Below are positions 44,680 to 53,919 of a stretch of 64,000 bases of DNA, piece by piece. The notes below the pieces were generated by a model. It searched no databases, was not told where the DNA came from, and worked only from the letters and a program-made list of their open reading frames with translations. The translations under genes were made by a program, and so were the position numbers. The stretch spans positions 1 to 64,000 of the forward strand of contig NZ_VLLI01000007.1 in assembly GCF_007830615.1 (NCBI RefSeq). Direction: 5' to 3'. The number at the start of each line of letters is the position of its first letter. The first letter of the stretch is position 1. Origin of the DNA: Mucilaginibacter frigoritolerans. Lineage in GTDB: Bacteria > Bacteroidota > Bacteroidia > Sphingobacteriales > Sphingobacteriaceae.

Positions 44680-45767
44680 TTGGTAGTTAAATTACCGATG
44701 GATAAAAACGGTTTTTCGAGCAAGGTAAAGCTTAACAGCGATACCGGGTACAAAATAACGGTGCTGATTATAGTAGTTACAACAGGTGCTGCTATACCTT
44801 TCAAAAATGGCAGATAAGCAATAGTGAAACTTACAATAACAGGGTATACCAATGCATGCAACAGGTAAAAACTATAGGAGATGCGCCCCATAGAGCGGAA
44901 TAACTTATTGCCTAAAAAACTATGAAGCCATTTGGTTGAAGTAACCGACAAGTACAAAATACCTGCAAAGCCGCAGCCCATTAAAGTAAAACCTGCCAGT
45001 TTAAATAGATTATAATAATAGAGCGATAAGTTTAAAACCGGTTTTGAGATCAACACCCTTCCGATATAGGTAATCACTATAAATGCCAGGAACCAAAGGG
45101 TTCTGTTTTTAAAAAAATCATTGTTTTTAATTAACAACCTTGCTGCAATAACCCCACATCCAAATTCAATCCCACGAAAAACTAAAGTGCCGGTAAGCGA
45201 ATCGTTAGTGTTTTTGAGGATAAAGGTTGATATAATGGCCGACAAGCCTATCAATCCAAAAATGATGATGAATATTTTTTTAAAGCCGATTTTTTTCTGG
45301 TAGATGAGCAGTATGGGGATGATAAAATAAAATTGCCACTCCACAGTGAGCGTCCAAAAATGAGACGCTGTGAAGTAATCGCCTAAAATATAATTGAAGT
45401 AAAACAGGCTATGGATAAAATTCATGATCCCGTTTACAGGGTAATGGTAAATGAATTTATTTACCAGGATATAAATAAGGGTTGCAGCATAAAAAGCAGG
45501 CGATAGCCTTACCCATCTTTTCACCAGAAACCGGTAAAAATCATGATAAGAAAACTCGCTTTTAATGGCATAGAAATAATACATGCAGAAACCACTGATC
45601 ACAAAAAACAATTCGACGCCGTTTACGCCAATGGCCATAAAATCGGCCAGGTCTATTTTCCAGAGGTGAAAGCGTGGATTGCTGTGCGCTGTCCATACGT
45701 GGATCCATAATACACCAATGGCCGCTAAAAACCTTAATCCATCAAGCGTTTGTATACGTTGTTTCAA
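44676..45767 (-). CDS. Acyltransferase-3 family membrane protein (OafA-like)
   Basis: The protein is 363 residues with about 10 transmembrane helices. The start QTLDGLRFLAAIGVLWIHVW carries the conserved R and H of the family. FFVISGFCMYYFY and HFWTLTVEWQFYFIIP are also typical. These enzymes O-acetylate or acylate sugars on polysaccharide at the inner membrane. It overlaps the upstream transferase gene by 26 bases. Confidence 0.9.
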   Translation of the reverse strand: MKQRIQTLDGLRFLAAIGVLWIHVWTAHSNPRFHLWKIDLADFMAIGVNGVELFFVISGFCMYYFYAIKSEFSYHDFYRFLVKRWVRLSPAFYAATLIYILVNKFIYHYPVNGIMNFIHSLFYFNYILGDYFTASHFWTLTVEWQFYFIIPILLIYQKKIGFKKIFIIIFGLIGLSAIISTFILKNTNDSLTGTLVFRGIEFGCGVIAARLLIKNNDFFKNRTLWFLAFIVITYIGRVLISKPVLNLSLYYYNLFKLAGFTLMGCGFAGILYLSVTSTKWLHSFLGNKLFRSMGRISYSFYLLHALVYPVIVSFTIAYLPFLKGIAAPVVTTIISTVILYPVSLLSFTLLEKPFLSIGNLTTK

Positions 45768-47037
45768 AATATTTTATAGCCTCGTTAAATAGTTCAGTTT
45801 GTTTTTCGGTTAGGTTTTTTGCGCTGTATTCGTCAAAAACTACGGTTGGCTCTACGGCTTTAAAAATACCATTTGCCCAGTCTTGCAGTAGCTGGTATAT
45901 TTTATCCGTTTCATCGCCGATTGTTAGCACTATTCCATTTTGGGCGCAATTGTTTAATACCTCAATTGCACTGCTGCTTTTATTGAAAATGGCAAGCACC
46001 GGCTTTTTCATCAGCAGATAGGGGTATATTTTTGATGCTGTATATTGCGGATCATCGGAACCTGGTATAAACAAGGCATCAGCCTGCTGTAGGGTGGCTA
46101 ATGATTGATAATAGCTTATTCTGTCGGTAATTTCCATCACCATACCTTCAACCTCGTATTGTTTGGCCAATGGCAATATGGTTGGAATTCCCTGACCTAC
46201 GGGTGCATAACTGGTGCCAATAAACCAAAATTTCAATTTATCAAAGCGTTCCGGCTTTTCGGTCAGCCCTTTCTTTAGTGCTTCAAATACCGGAGCAATG
46301 GCTTTATGCATATCCGCACCTCCGCGGCCTACATAAACAATATTTATAAACGCTCCATCAAGAATAGGGGTAAACAGCGCCTTGTTATCCCGGGCTATTT
46401 TAATATCCGGATCAAAAGCACCAAAGGTGATAGTAGCTTCCGGTACATTTTTTATAACAGAATACCGTGTTTTTAAAGTATCAATATAATACTGCGATAC
46501 ACTGATCAAACCATCCACCTTTTTCAAAGCAATGGGCTCCAGGCATTTATTTAAACGATAGGAGAACCAGTACTTGGCAGGCCGCTGTTCTTTAGGCTTA
46601 TCTTTATAATAATCAGAATGCCAGGGATCCTGCATGTCTATTACATACGGAACATTAAATCGCCTTTTCCAGTACGCACCTAGAATGCAGACAGGAAACT
46701 GAGTTGTTGAAAAATAAATCAGATCAAACTGCTCCCTTTTCAAAATAGCATTTACCGTTTGCCTGTAAAACCAAAGCGAACGCAGGGCTATACTCCCCAA
46801 TCCTAATTTACTTGTCCACTTACGACTGAAGGCTTTTACCTTGTGAATGTTAACGCCCTTTGGCACGCTTTGCAGCAGTAAATTATCCTTTACCTGTTCC
46901 GAATATTCTTCATCAACGGTTACAATGGTTGCTTCCCATCCATAATCCTTAAAATAAGGCAAACTGGTACGGATACGCTGCATATCGGCAGCGTTGGTTG
47001 GCGGAAAATAAGGAGAAATCACCAATACCTTTTTCAA
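45742..47037 (-). CDS. GT4-like glycosyltransferase
   Basis: The protein is 431 residues with a GT-B fold. The N-terminus KKVLVISPYFPPTNAADMQR is typical, and YVIDMQDPWHSDYYKDKP precedes the hinge. The C-terminal domain is less canonical: the position of the E-x7-E motif reads SDDPQYTASKIYPYLLMKKP, so the first glutamate seems replaced by aspartate. It probably acts on the same polysaccharide. It overlaps the next gene by 4 bases. Confidence 0.82.
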   Translation of the reverse strand: MKKVLVISPYFPPTNAADMQRIRTSLPYFKDYGWEATIVTVDEEYSEQVKDNLLLQSVPKGVNIHKVKAFSRKWTSKLGLGSIALRSLWFYRQTVNAILKREQFDLIYFSTTQFPVCILGAYWKRRFNVPYVIDMQDPWHSDYYKDKPKEQRPAKYWFSYRLNKCLEPIALKKVDGLISVSQYYIDTLKTRYSVIKNVPEATITFGAFDPDIKIARDNKALFTPILDGAFINIVYVGRGGADMHKAIAPVFEALKKGLTEKPERFDKLKFWFIGTSYAPVGQGIPTILPLAKQYEVEGMVMEITDRISYYQSLATLQQADALFIPGSDDPQYTASKIYPYLLMKKPVLAIFNKSSSAIEVLNNCAQNGIVLTIGDETDKIYQLLQDWANGIFKAVEPTVVFDEYSAKNLTEKQTELFNEAIKYFETTYTNA

Positions 47038-48155
47038 TTGTCTGTCGCCGCAATCAGGTTTAAAAAGTCCTTCAACTGCTCAATATAAGGGGGCATATCA
47101 AACTGCTCAGCGTTATTTTCTGAAGCTGTTTTTAATGCGGACAACTGTGCATCATCAGCCAATGCATTTATCACCGCTTTGGCAAAAGTTTTTGGGGTAT
47201 TATCTGCCGCTACAATAGCTTCATTATTTAAATGATACCCTCTTCTGCCCGCAGGAGTAGTGAGGCAAGGCAAGCCCCAGTTAATAGCCTGCGCCAGCTT
47301 GGTTGATGCACCACGGGCGTACCAGAACACCGGGTTCAAGAAAACAGACCAGGTTTTTACCTGCTCCACCAATTGCTCATCGCTCACAGGGCCAACGTAG
47401 CGAATAAAAGTATATTGATTTGCCAATCGCTCACCTGTTGAAGCCGGACCGCCAATCAATTCGAGTTGATATTTGAACCCGCTGCGCTGTAATTCTTCTG
47501 CCAGGTATTGAATGCCTAGCAGATTAGGCAAATGATCCAAAGTTCCTACAAAACCAGCAGTTAGCTTTACTGGTTTCCATTGTATAAAATTTGGCTTAAG
47601 CAATCGTGGTAAATACAGAATTGCATCTGCACCTATCCAGTGATTAATAGCTACTTCCAGTTCACTTAAAACAATAACGCCATTAAGTGCCGAAGTAAAC
47701 AGACTATTTTCTTTAACTAAAAGCTTACCCAGTTTCCAGGTTTGCAAAAAGGTGGTTTTGCCGGATTTGGTAATATCATTCAGATAATCGGCACTCTCAT
47801 TGCCGTGCGACAATCCTACAAATTTCACATCAGCCATTACATGCTTTTTAAGTTCTTCGGCCCAAACAGCTAAGTTTAGCTGGTTAAAGAACACCAGTTT
47901 TATTCCCGATGTGTTAATAGTTTGAATCAACGCAGACCAGTATTGACCAATATTATAATGATCATAAGTATCAATGCCGAGTTTTATTTTTATTCTTTTA
48001 GCTATGCTGATGGATGGAGCAACATGAAACTCCTGTACTTCATACCCTGCCGATTGTATGTACATGATATACTCCTGCGTGCACAGCTGTACCCCGCCGT
48101 TAATATCAGCACGGATATATTTTTTGTCAGATACCAGCAGTGCTACCTTACTCAT
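47034..48155 (-). CDS. Glycosyltransferase (GT-B fold)
   Basis: The protein is 373 residues. It starts SKVALLVSDKKYIRADINGG. It has the second-domain signals GFVGTLDHLPNLLGIQYLA and RGASTKLAQAINWGLPCLTT, where an E-x7-E motif is not evident. The fold resembles GT4 enzymes but the family is uncertain. Four-base overlaps on both sides place it firmly in the operon. Confidence 0.8.
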   Translation of the reverse strand: MSKVALLVSDKKYIRADINGGVQLCTQEYIMYIQSAGYEVQEFHVAPSISIAKRIKIKLGIDTYDHYNIGQYWSALIQTINTSGIKLVFFNQLNLAVWAEELKKHVMADVKFVGLSHGNESADYLNDITKSGKTTFLQTWKLGKLLVKENSLFTSALNGVIVLSELEVAINHWIGADAILYLPRLLKPNFIQWKPVKLTAGFVGTLDHLPNLLGIQYLAEELQRSGFKYQLELIGGPASTGERLANQYTFIRYVGPVSDEQLVEQVKTWSVFLNPVFWYARGASTKLAQAINWGLPCLTTPAGRRGYHLNNEAIVAADNTPKTFAKAVINALADDAQLSALKTASENNAEQFDMPPYIEQLKDFLNLIAATDN

Positions 48156-49177
48156 TTACCAATTAGTTGTTTATAAAGTGTTTCGTACTGCTTAGCCAAA
48201 ACGGTTGAACTAAATCTTTCTTCCACCACCTGGCGGCATGCAGTACAGCTAATATCACCAATGTGTTCAATGGCTATAACCATTTCATCAAAGGTATCAC
48301 AAACAAAACCATTTAGTCCGTTGGTTACTACTTCGGGTACGGCTCCTCTTCTAAAACCAATAACGGGTGCACCACAGGCTAAAGCTTCGGTCATTACTAT
48401 ACCGAAGGGTTCATCCCATAAAACGGGCATTAAAAAGGCATAAGCTTTGCGCAACAACTCATTCTTTTGCACATTGTTAACTGGACCAATATAGTTGATC
48501 TGCTCCCCATCAATAAAGGGCTTTACCTCCTCATTAAAATATTGCTGATGGATGGCTTCTGCAGGTATATTACCGGCAATAATCAACTTCCGCTTTGTTT
48601 TTTTTGCCAACTGTATGGCTATTGCTGTTCCTTTTTCTTTTTGTATCCTGCCTAAAAAAACCAATGGTGCATCGGCTTCCATCTTATCGTTACATTGGTA
48701 ATCGGCTATATCAACGCCATTGTAAATGGTGATTACATCGCAATAATCTTTTATTTGCCCTGCTATATAATTACTACAAGCCGTAAAATGTAAAGAGTGT
48801 AAACGCGCTATTTTTACCGCCTTTTTTACCTGCGATACCGTTGGGGGCAATTGATAGGACACCACTTTAGGTATTTTGGATAACATCAGCAAAGCGATAT
48901 TGCTCATGCGGCCAAAAGTATGTACCAGGTCAAAGCCCTGATGCGCTATTTTGGCGGTTATACGGTTAATCCTGATGAAATCTTTTAACGAATAATGCTC
49001 TTCTTCGCTATAAGGAATCAGCTTGCACCCAGGCTTTGAATCTGGGTGGGCATACAGGGTAACATCATGTCCTGTTTTTATCAACTCCTGTATCAGCATA
49101 TAAATAATGCGTTCAATACCTCCATATTGCTCAGGAGGTACAGGAATCAGCGGATTTACAATGATGGCTATCTTCAA
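48152..49177 (-). CDS. GT4 glycosyltransferase
   Basis: The protein is 341 residues. It starts KIAIIVNPLIPVPPEQYGGI with the GGIE loop, followed by LVFLGRIQKEKGTAIAIQLA and the E-x7-E motif EPFGIVMTE in WDEPFGIVMTEALACGAPV. It is the clearest GT4 in this part of the cluster and overlaps its neighbours by 4 bases each. Confidence 0.9.
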   Translation of the reverse strand: MKIAIIVNPLIPVPPEQYGGIERIIYMLIQELIKTGHDVTLYAHPDSKPGCKLIPYSEEEHYSLKDFIRINRITAKIAHQGFDLVHTFGRMSNIALLMLSKIPKVVSYQLPPTVSQVKKAVKIARLHSLHFTACSNYIAGQIKDYCDVITIYNGVDIADYQCNDKMEADAPLVFLGRIQKEKGTAIAIQLAKKTKRKLIIAGNIPAEAIHQQYFNEEVKPFIDGEQINYIGPVNNVQKNELLRKAYAFLMPVLWDEPFGIVMTEALACGAPVIGFRRGAVPEVVTNGLNGFVCDTFDEMVIAIEHIGDISCTACRQVVEERFSSTVLAKQYETLYKQLIGK

Positions 49178-50160
49178 TTCAATTCATTTAAAACCTGTTG
49201 ATAAATCGCGAGGTATTTTTCGGCACATTTTTCAAGGGTGAGATTTTCCTCAATATATTTTTCTGGCTGATAGCCGGCATAATCTGCCTGAAATTGCAGC
49301 AACTGCTCTTCAAAATCACTTATCCCGGCAAACTTTAAACCGCAGCGTTCGTCCCAGTATGGGGTTGAATCAACCGGCTCAAACTTCACTTTATGCGGAT
49401 AGTAATAGGGGTCCTGCCAAAAGCCCTGACGGTTCCAGGCCAAAACGGGTGTTCCGGTTGCCAGCATTTGCTGGTAGGCCAGGCCCTGTGTTTCGTGCTC
49501 GCACAAAAAGATCACACTCTTTGCCCTTTTTAGTTTGTCCATCAAATCCTGATGCACATAGCTGCCATACCTGATAAACTCATACGACAGGTTATGTTTA
49601 TCCAATATCGTGCATAGCGGATCAATCAGCTCTTGTTGATATTCATCGTGCTTCCAGCGGATCTTGTCATAAATCAGAAAATCAACTTCTGGTTTTCCCT
49701 TTAGCTGGGGCGACCATTGATTAATATCGATACCTACAGGCCAGGATAATACTTTATCCTGGTAATGTGGTTCAAACATTTTACGCATCCACTCACCGGG
49801 TACTAAACAGCGCTTTACGTTTGGATATTTTTCAAAAAGATCAGGGCATTCTATGGAGTGCGAATAAATAGCTGCTCCTAAAATAACCGGGTTTACCCAC
49901 TTTTTCTTAAACAAAATATGGGGCATACCTATTATACAAGCAATTTCCTCCGGATGCTTTTTTATATAGCTATAATCATTATACCGATAGGAGATATTCA
50001 ATTTATCCAACCCCCTTAACAGGTTAATAGCTACCATACCCACCCCACCAGGTTTTTTTTTGCCCCTTACTATCCTGCGGATCAGCTGGCGCGGATAACG
50101 ATCAAACTTTATCCAGCGATCAGACTCAGGCTCGCCGTAAAAAATATTTAAAGGTTTTAT
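49174..50160 (-). CDS. Glycosyltransferase with an apparent non-ATG start
   Basis: A GTG at 50043 would give a 289-residue protein, but the same frame stays open and protein-like for 39 more codons upstream, reading KPLNIFYGEPESDRW and later FDRYPRQLIRR with PGGVG. The in-frame stop TAA is at 50173-50175 and there is no ATG, GTG or TTG between it and this motif. ATA at 50158-50160 falls where related proteins, as I recall them, start with Met, giving 328 residues. Later segments LATGTPVLAWNRQGFW and VFLCEHETQGL-like sequence fit a GT-B transferase that selects by position of a glutamate. The start codon is therefore ATA, another rare codon such as ATT, or a sequence error. Confidence 0.75.
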   Translation of the reverse strand: MKPLNIFYGEPESDRWIKFDRYPRQLIRRIVRGKKKPGGVGMVAINLLRGLDKLNISYRYNDYSYIKKHPEEIACIIGMPHILFKKKWVNPVILGAAIYSHSIECPDLFEKYPNVKRCLVPGEWMRKMFEPHYQDKVLSWPVGIDINQWSPQLKGKPEVDFLIYDKIRWKHDEYQQELIDPLCTILDKHNLSYEFIRYGSYVHQDLMDKLKRAKSVIFLCEHETQGLAYQQMLATGTPVLAWNRQGFWQDPYYYPHKVKFEPVDSTPYWDERCGLKFAGISDFEEQLLQFQADYAGYQPEKYIEENLTLEKCAEKYLAIYQQVLNELN

Positions 50161-50164
50161 AGTT

Positions 50165-51097
50165 CTATAATTTTAGTGAACGTCTTAATCTTAACAATTT
50201 CTCCGTTTTAACAAAGCCAATGGTTTTGTACAAACGGTTTATGCCTAAATTTTCAGTCGGCAAAAACTCAGGATTTAATTGGTAAACCCAATTGTAAATT
50301 TCTTCGCCGCTTTTGATGTGGCTTTTGGCTACCCAATGGGCCAGGTGCCATAAAATATTGCAGGCTGCATTTTTACGACGCTGCGTTAGCTCTCCATTTG
50401 CTGCAAGTACATCAAAGCATTTTTTGTAAATATTTAACCTTGCCCAATAATTGGCACTCTCCTGCAAGCCGTTGGTGGTTTGTAAACGCGCTTGCTCATG
50501 TATTCGGTGCGCCAGTGTTGTTATATTGATATAACCGGCTCGGGGTTGCTTCATCGCGCATTCAATCACAAATTTCCGGTCGTCAAGCGCCCCGTATTCC
50601 TGTCTGTGGGGAACATCTTTAATAAACTCTTTGCGAAACAGGTACGCACTATAGTGCGACGAATCGCACTCCCCCAATTGCTGTGCTAAAAAATCATCGC
50701 AAACTACCCAGGGCGATTCTTTTATAAAGCTTTCGTCTTCGCTGTAATACTCATAACCGGCGCAAACAATATCCAGAGCATCCCGTTCTGCTTCGGCAAA
50801 CAATTGGTCGGTTGAATGGGCTAACAGCCAATCATCAGAATCTAAAAACCGGATATATTTTCCCTTTGCTACCACGAATCCGGCGTTTACGGCCCAATCT
50901 TTACCCATATTATCCTGACGAAAGGCAACGATGTTTTTTTGCTCCCCAAGCCATTCCCAGGTGCCGTCGGTACTCCCATCATCAACCACAATAACTTCAA
51001 CGTTTAAGGAGCTTTCCTGGCAGCTTTTTATAGCTTTTGGCAAACTCCACAAACGATTATAGGTGGGTATAATAATGCTTACATCCATCTCAATCAA
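50165..51097 (-). CDS. GT2 glycosyltransferase
   Basis: The protein is 310 residues with a GT-A fold. It has VSIIIPTYNRLWSLPKAIKS near the start, VIVVDDGSTDGTWEWL, and the metal motif FLDSDDWLL. The C-terminal helical region has no recognised domain. It overlaps the next upstream gene by 8 bases. Confidence 0.92.
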   Translation of the reverse strand: MIEMDVSIIIPTYNRLWSLPKAIKSCQESSLNVEVIVVDDGSTDGTWEWLGEQKNIVAFRQDNMGKDWAVNAGFVVAKGKYIRFLDSDDWLLAHSTDQLFAEAERDALDIVCAGYEYYSEDESFIKESPWVVCDDFLAQQLGECDSSHYSAYLFRKEFIKDVPHRQEYGALDDRKFVIECAMKQPRAGYINITTLAHRIHEQARLQTTNGLQESANYWARLNIYKKCFDVLAANGELTQRRKNAACNILWHLAHWVAKSHIKSGEEIYNWVYQLNPEFLPTENLGINRLYKTIGFVKTEKLLRLRRSLKL

Positions 51098-52067
51098 TTA
51101 TCCTTTCTGACTTTTTTATTTTGCGAGCGCCAAATAACGAGTGATAAAATGGCCTCAATGTATTTTTAAACCATGAGGCTGTTTCTGCAGGTAAAGTTAC
51201 CTGTAAAAAAGCAAGCTGCTTAGCTGCATTTACCGATCTCTTTTTTGCAGACACATATTCCAATTGCTTCACCTCTTTTACGTAAGGCATGATCTGGCTA
51301 TGATGACCCAAAAAATGAACCATGGCTGGCTTGGCTATTTTAAGCGGCCAATGCTCCTGGTATTCCTGGTGATCCGGGCTATTGTATAACTCCGCTATAC
51401 CATTCAATAAATCAGACTTTACACCCGATTTAAAATTTACAAACTCAGCCAGTATGCTTCCATCATCTGCAACCGGAACCTGATTATTAAGTTCCATAGC
51501 CAATGCCATCAAAACCTCGTCATTGGGGCGGTTGCGCAAGCGCTTAAAGCCTATTTCGTCATATTGCTTTTCCAGCTGACGGGCGGTATCATAAACTTTG
51601 TTTACCATTTCGCCCTTTTCCAAATAATACACACCACCGTTAAATTTAGGCATGTGAGCAATGTTGAACTTTTTGCAGATGGGCTCAATCTCACCAAACC
51701 ATTCGCCTTTTGCAATGTAATCGCCAACTACTGATACGGCGTGACCCTTAAACTGTTCAAATACGTTATCCAGGTTTCTATAAACCAGGCAGTCGCTGTC
51801 AATAAAAAGGGTTTGACCTTCGCTGATCAGCTTATCCAAGTGCAGTTTGGTTGAAAACCCTTCGCCTATTTCGCCTTTTGTAATTGCAATCAGGTCAATT
51901 TTAGACTTCACATCAGCAGGTATAAAATCAGGCTGATCTGTAACCAGCTGAAATTTAATATCCGTATCCGGATGCCACCAGAAAAAAGAACGGGCTAAGT
52001 TTACCGAAAAATCAACGTAAAGCTTTTTACCCGTTGCTATTGTTATGATCTGTCTCTGTCCTGGCAT
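51090..52067 (-). CDS. GT8-like glycosyltransferase
   Basis: The protein is 325 residues. The GT-A signature is DSD at 90-92 in LFIDSDCLVYRNLD, after KLHLDKL. MPKFNGGVYYLEKGE matches the acceptor-site region of GT8-type enzymes that use UDP-sugars with retention. The family call is by motif style only. The first 41 bases overlap the end of the upstream gene in another frame, unusually long for this cluster, but no later start is available near it. Confidence 0.8.
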   Translation of the reverse strand: MPGQRQIITIATGKKLYVDFSVNLARSFFWWHPDTDIKFQLVTDQPDFIPADVKSKIDLIAITKGEIGEGFSTKLHLDKLISEGQTLFIDSDCLVYRNLDNVFEQFKGHAVSVVGDYIAKGEWFGEIEPICKKFNIAHMPKFNGGVYYLEKGEMVNKVYDTARQLEKQYDEIGFKRLRNRPNDEVLMALAMELNNQVPVADDGSILAEFVNFKSGVKSDLLNGIAELYNSPDHQEYQEHWPLKIAKPAMVHFLGHHSQIMPYVKEVKQLEYVSAKKRSVNAAKQLAFLQVTLPAETASWFKNTLRPFYHSLFGARKIKKSERIID

Positions 52068-52905
52068 TCTTCTTTTTTACAATATCTAGGGTAATCACCC
52101 TGAAACACAACTCATAAACCTCATTATTCCACAGCTGCCGCAGTGATAGGCTAATCAATGCTTTTGACAGCTTCACAATCATATATAGCCTTCTCCATAG
52201 GGATGGCTTGGGGAAAATCAATAAATGCTCTTCTGTTTTTTTCTCCAGGGAGCTGATCATATGCCAGTTGCGGGGCGTACTTTCCAGGTAACCTTCGTGC
52301 GAGATAGCTGTATGATCAACGGGGTCAATGAGCACACATTTTTTACCGTTTTCGCTAGCGTAACTGGTCAGAAAGTTTTCAAAGCCTATTTCACTTAAGT
52401 CATCCCGCTTCTTTTTCGCGGAATCCATTTGGTAAAACCCATCCTTTACAAATGCAGTACGATTAAAACCAGGATTACATGAATAACCATTAATGTTTTC
52501 GTACAAGTTGTCGGCCAGCTTTTGCACTTTAAACTCCTCTGTTAAAGGACCATATTTGCTGTAAGCAATTTGGCTCCAGGAAGGATTTTTTTCGAGCAGA
52601 TCAATATAGCAAGGTATATCCACTTTTGTATGGAAATTCCAGTCATCTTCCAGCCAAAAAAAATAGTCGGATTTAATATTGATGATGGTATTTTTTATGC
52701 TGATTACATATCCTTTCCGTTTGTACCCGTAAATAACCAGGTCGGGGTTGATATAAGATATGATGGATTGGTCTACATGACCATCAACAGCTAGTATAAT
52801 CTGATCGAATGCATAATTGCACCTGGCCAAAAATGAATCGTAGGTGGCTTTCATCAGGTGTTCCCTGCTCTCGCAGGTGAAAATGACCAGACTAACTTTA
52901 CTCAT
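52027..52905 (-). CDS. GT2-like glycosyltransferase
   Basis: The protein is 292 residues. VSLVIFTCESREHLMKATYD opens a GT-A domain and the metal motif is WLEDDWNF (EDD 86-88). The sequence is divergent from the standard GT2 pattern because the DDGSTD stretch is missing. The preceding gene ends 27 bases upstream. Confidence 0.8.
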   Translation of the reverse strand: MSKVSLVIFTCESREHLMKATYDSFLARCNYAFDQIILAVDGHVDQSIISYINPDLVIYGYKRKGYVISIKNTIINIKSDYFFWLEDDWNFHTKVDIPCYIDLLEKNPSWSQIAYSKYGPLTEEFKVQKLADNLYENINGYSCNPGFNRTAFVKDGFYQMDSAKKKRDDLSEIGFENFLTSYASENGKKCVLIDPVDHTAISHEGYLESTPRNWHMISSLEKKTEEHLLIFPKPSLWRRLYMIVKLSKALISLSLRQLWNNEVYELCFRVITLDIVKKKNARTETDHNNSNG

Positions 52906-52932
52906 GGATATTAGTTTGTGTTTAAAAAGGGA

Positions 52933-53919
52933 TTATGCAGCTGCTTTTTTGAGCCTTAGGGCCAATGCTTCTGATTTATACCTTATAAAGCGTGTTATTA
53001 AAAATTTGTAATGTTTAAATCTGTCGGCTTTTGCCGACTGCTGATAAAGCGGAATAATGGTTTCAGTAATCACCTGCTTCCATTGACCGGAGAAAAAACT
53101 ATCCGGAAACCGCTCGCTACATTTTAATGCCTGTAAACGGTATTTTTGATAAAGGGTTGGATCCATTTTTAATTTTAATAACGAAGTTTTAAAATTTTCG
53201 TAACTATCTACATCAATATAATCAAATTCAGTTTGCCTTTCTTCTGCATAGGCCACATCTTCGCCGCCTATAAAAACCACATTGGCCCGCCAGGCATTAA
53301 TGAGTTTGGACGATGGTTTATTCAAAAATTGTTCGCCTTTTTTAAATGATCGTATGCCAATTACAATATCGGCATCGGTGTAATTGTTCCACTCAGAAAA
53401 ATGAGGGGTTATAAAGGAAAAATCATTTTCATCAACAAATCTATTCCAGTCGTCCGATAATAATTCAGGCGCCAGATTAGCCTTATCGCCAAAGTAATAA
53501 ATATTTTTAGGCGATGAGTTGGTTGATTGTGATTTAATGATCCCCAACTGATACCAATGCCTGATAAAGTACGATTGGGCATATTTTGTAATGCCTGCCT
53601 TATTCTGAAATAAATTAACATGACTATAAGGATGCCAGGTAGCATCGGCCACCATACAAACCCAAAACTGGTTTTTATTGGGTTTTTGTGTTAAGCTGAT
53701 GGAACCCCGAAAAAATAAGGTGATGCCGCTTGCCGGAATTTCGTCTGTAAGCCTGCAATCAAAATTCTCTTTCATTTCAAGGTAGGTGCGCAGGGTCCAA
53801 AGCATCCAGGTATTGGCGCTGCCCAAAACCTCCAGCAGCCTTGGGTTATCAAAACTCAAATCGTTCTGATATTCATAAGGGAAATGGTTTTTATCAATAT
53901 AAAAATTCAAGGTATCCAT
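52933..53919 (-). CDS. Putative glycosyltransferase, family unassigned
   Basis: The protein is 328 residues from the ATG at 53919, which overlaps the stop of the upstream gene as TAATG. An earlier ATG (53967) would add 16 residues and a 49-base overlap and is disfavoured. Features include ISLTQKPNKNQFWVCMVADA, DADIVIGIRSFKKGEQFLNKPSSKLINAWRA-type sequence (position about 200-230), and GGEDVAYAEERQTEFDYIDV, which look like the nucleotide-sugar end of a GT-B enzyme. I do not recognise the family. Confidence 0.65.
   Translation of the reverse strand: MDTLNFYIDKNHFPYEYQNDLSFDNPRLLEVLGSANTWMLWTLRTYLEMKENFDCRLTDEIPASGITLFFRGSISLTQKPNKNQFWVCMVADATWHPYSHVNLFQNKAGITKYAQSYFIRHWYQLGIIKSQSTNSSPKNIYYFGDKANLAPELLSDDWNRFVDENDFSFITPHFSEWNNYTDADIVIGIRSFKKGEQFLNKPSSKLINAWRANVVFIGGEDVAYAEERQTEFDYIDVDSYENFKTSLLKLKMDPTLYQKYRLQALKCSERFPDSFFSGQWKQVITETIIPLYQQSAKADRFKHYKFLITRFIRYKSEALALRLKKAAA

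Noticed and set aside
52027..52067. 41-base overlap between two glycosyltransferase genes read as a frameshifted fusion
   Set aside because: Both proteins have complete, different GT-A motifs and normal lengths; the overlap is long but no frameshift is needed.
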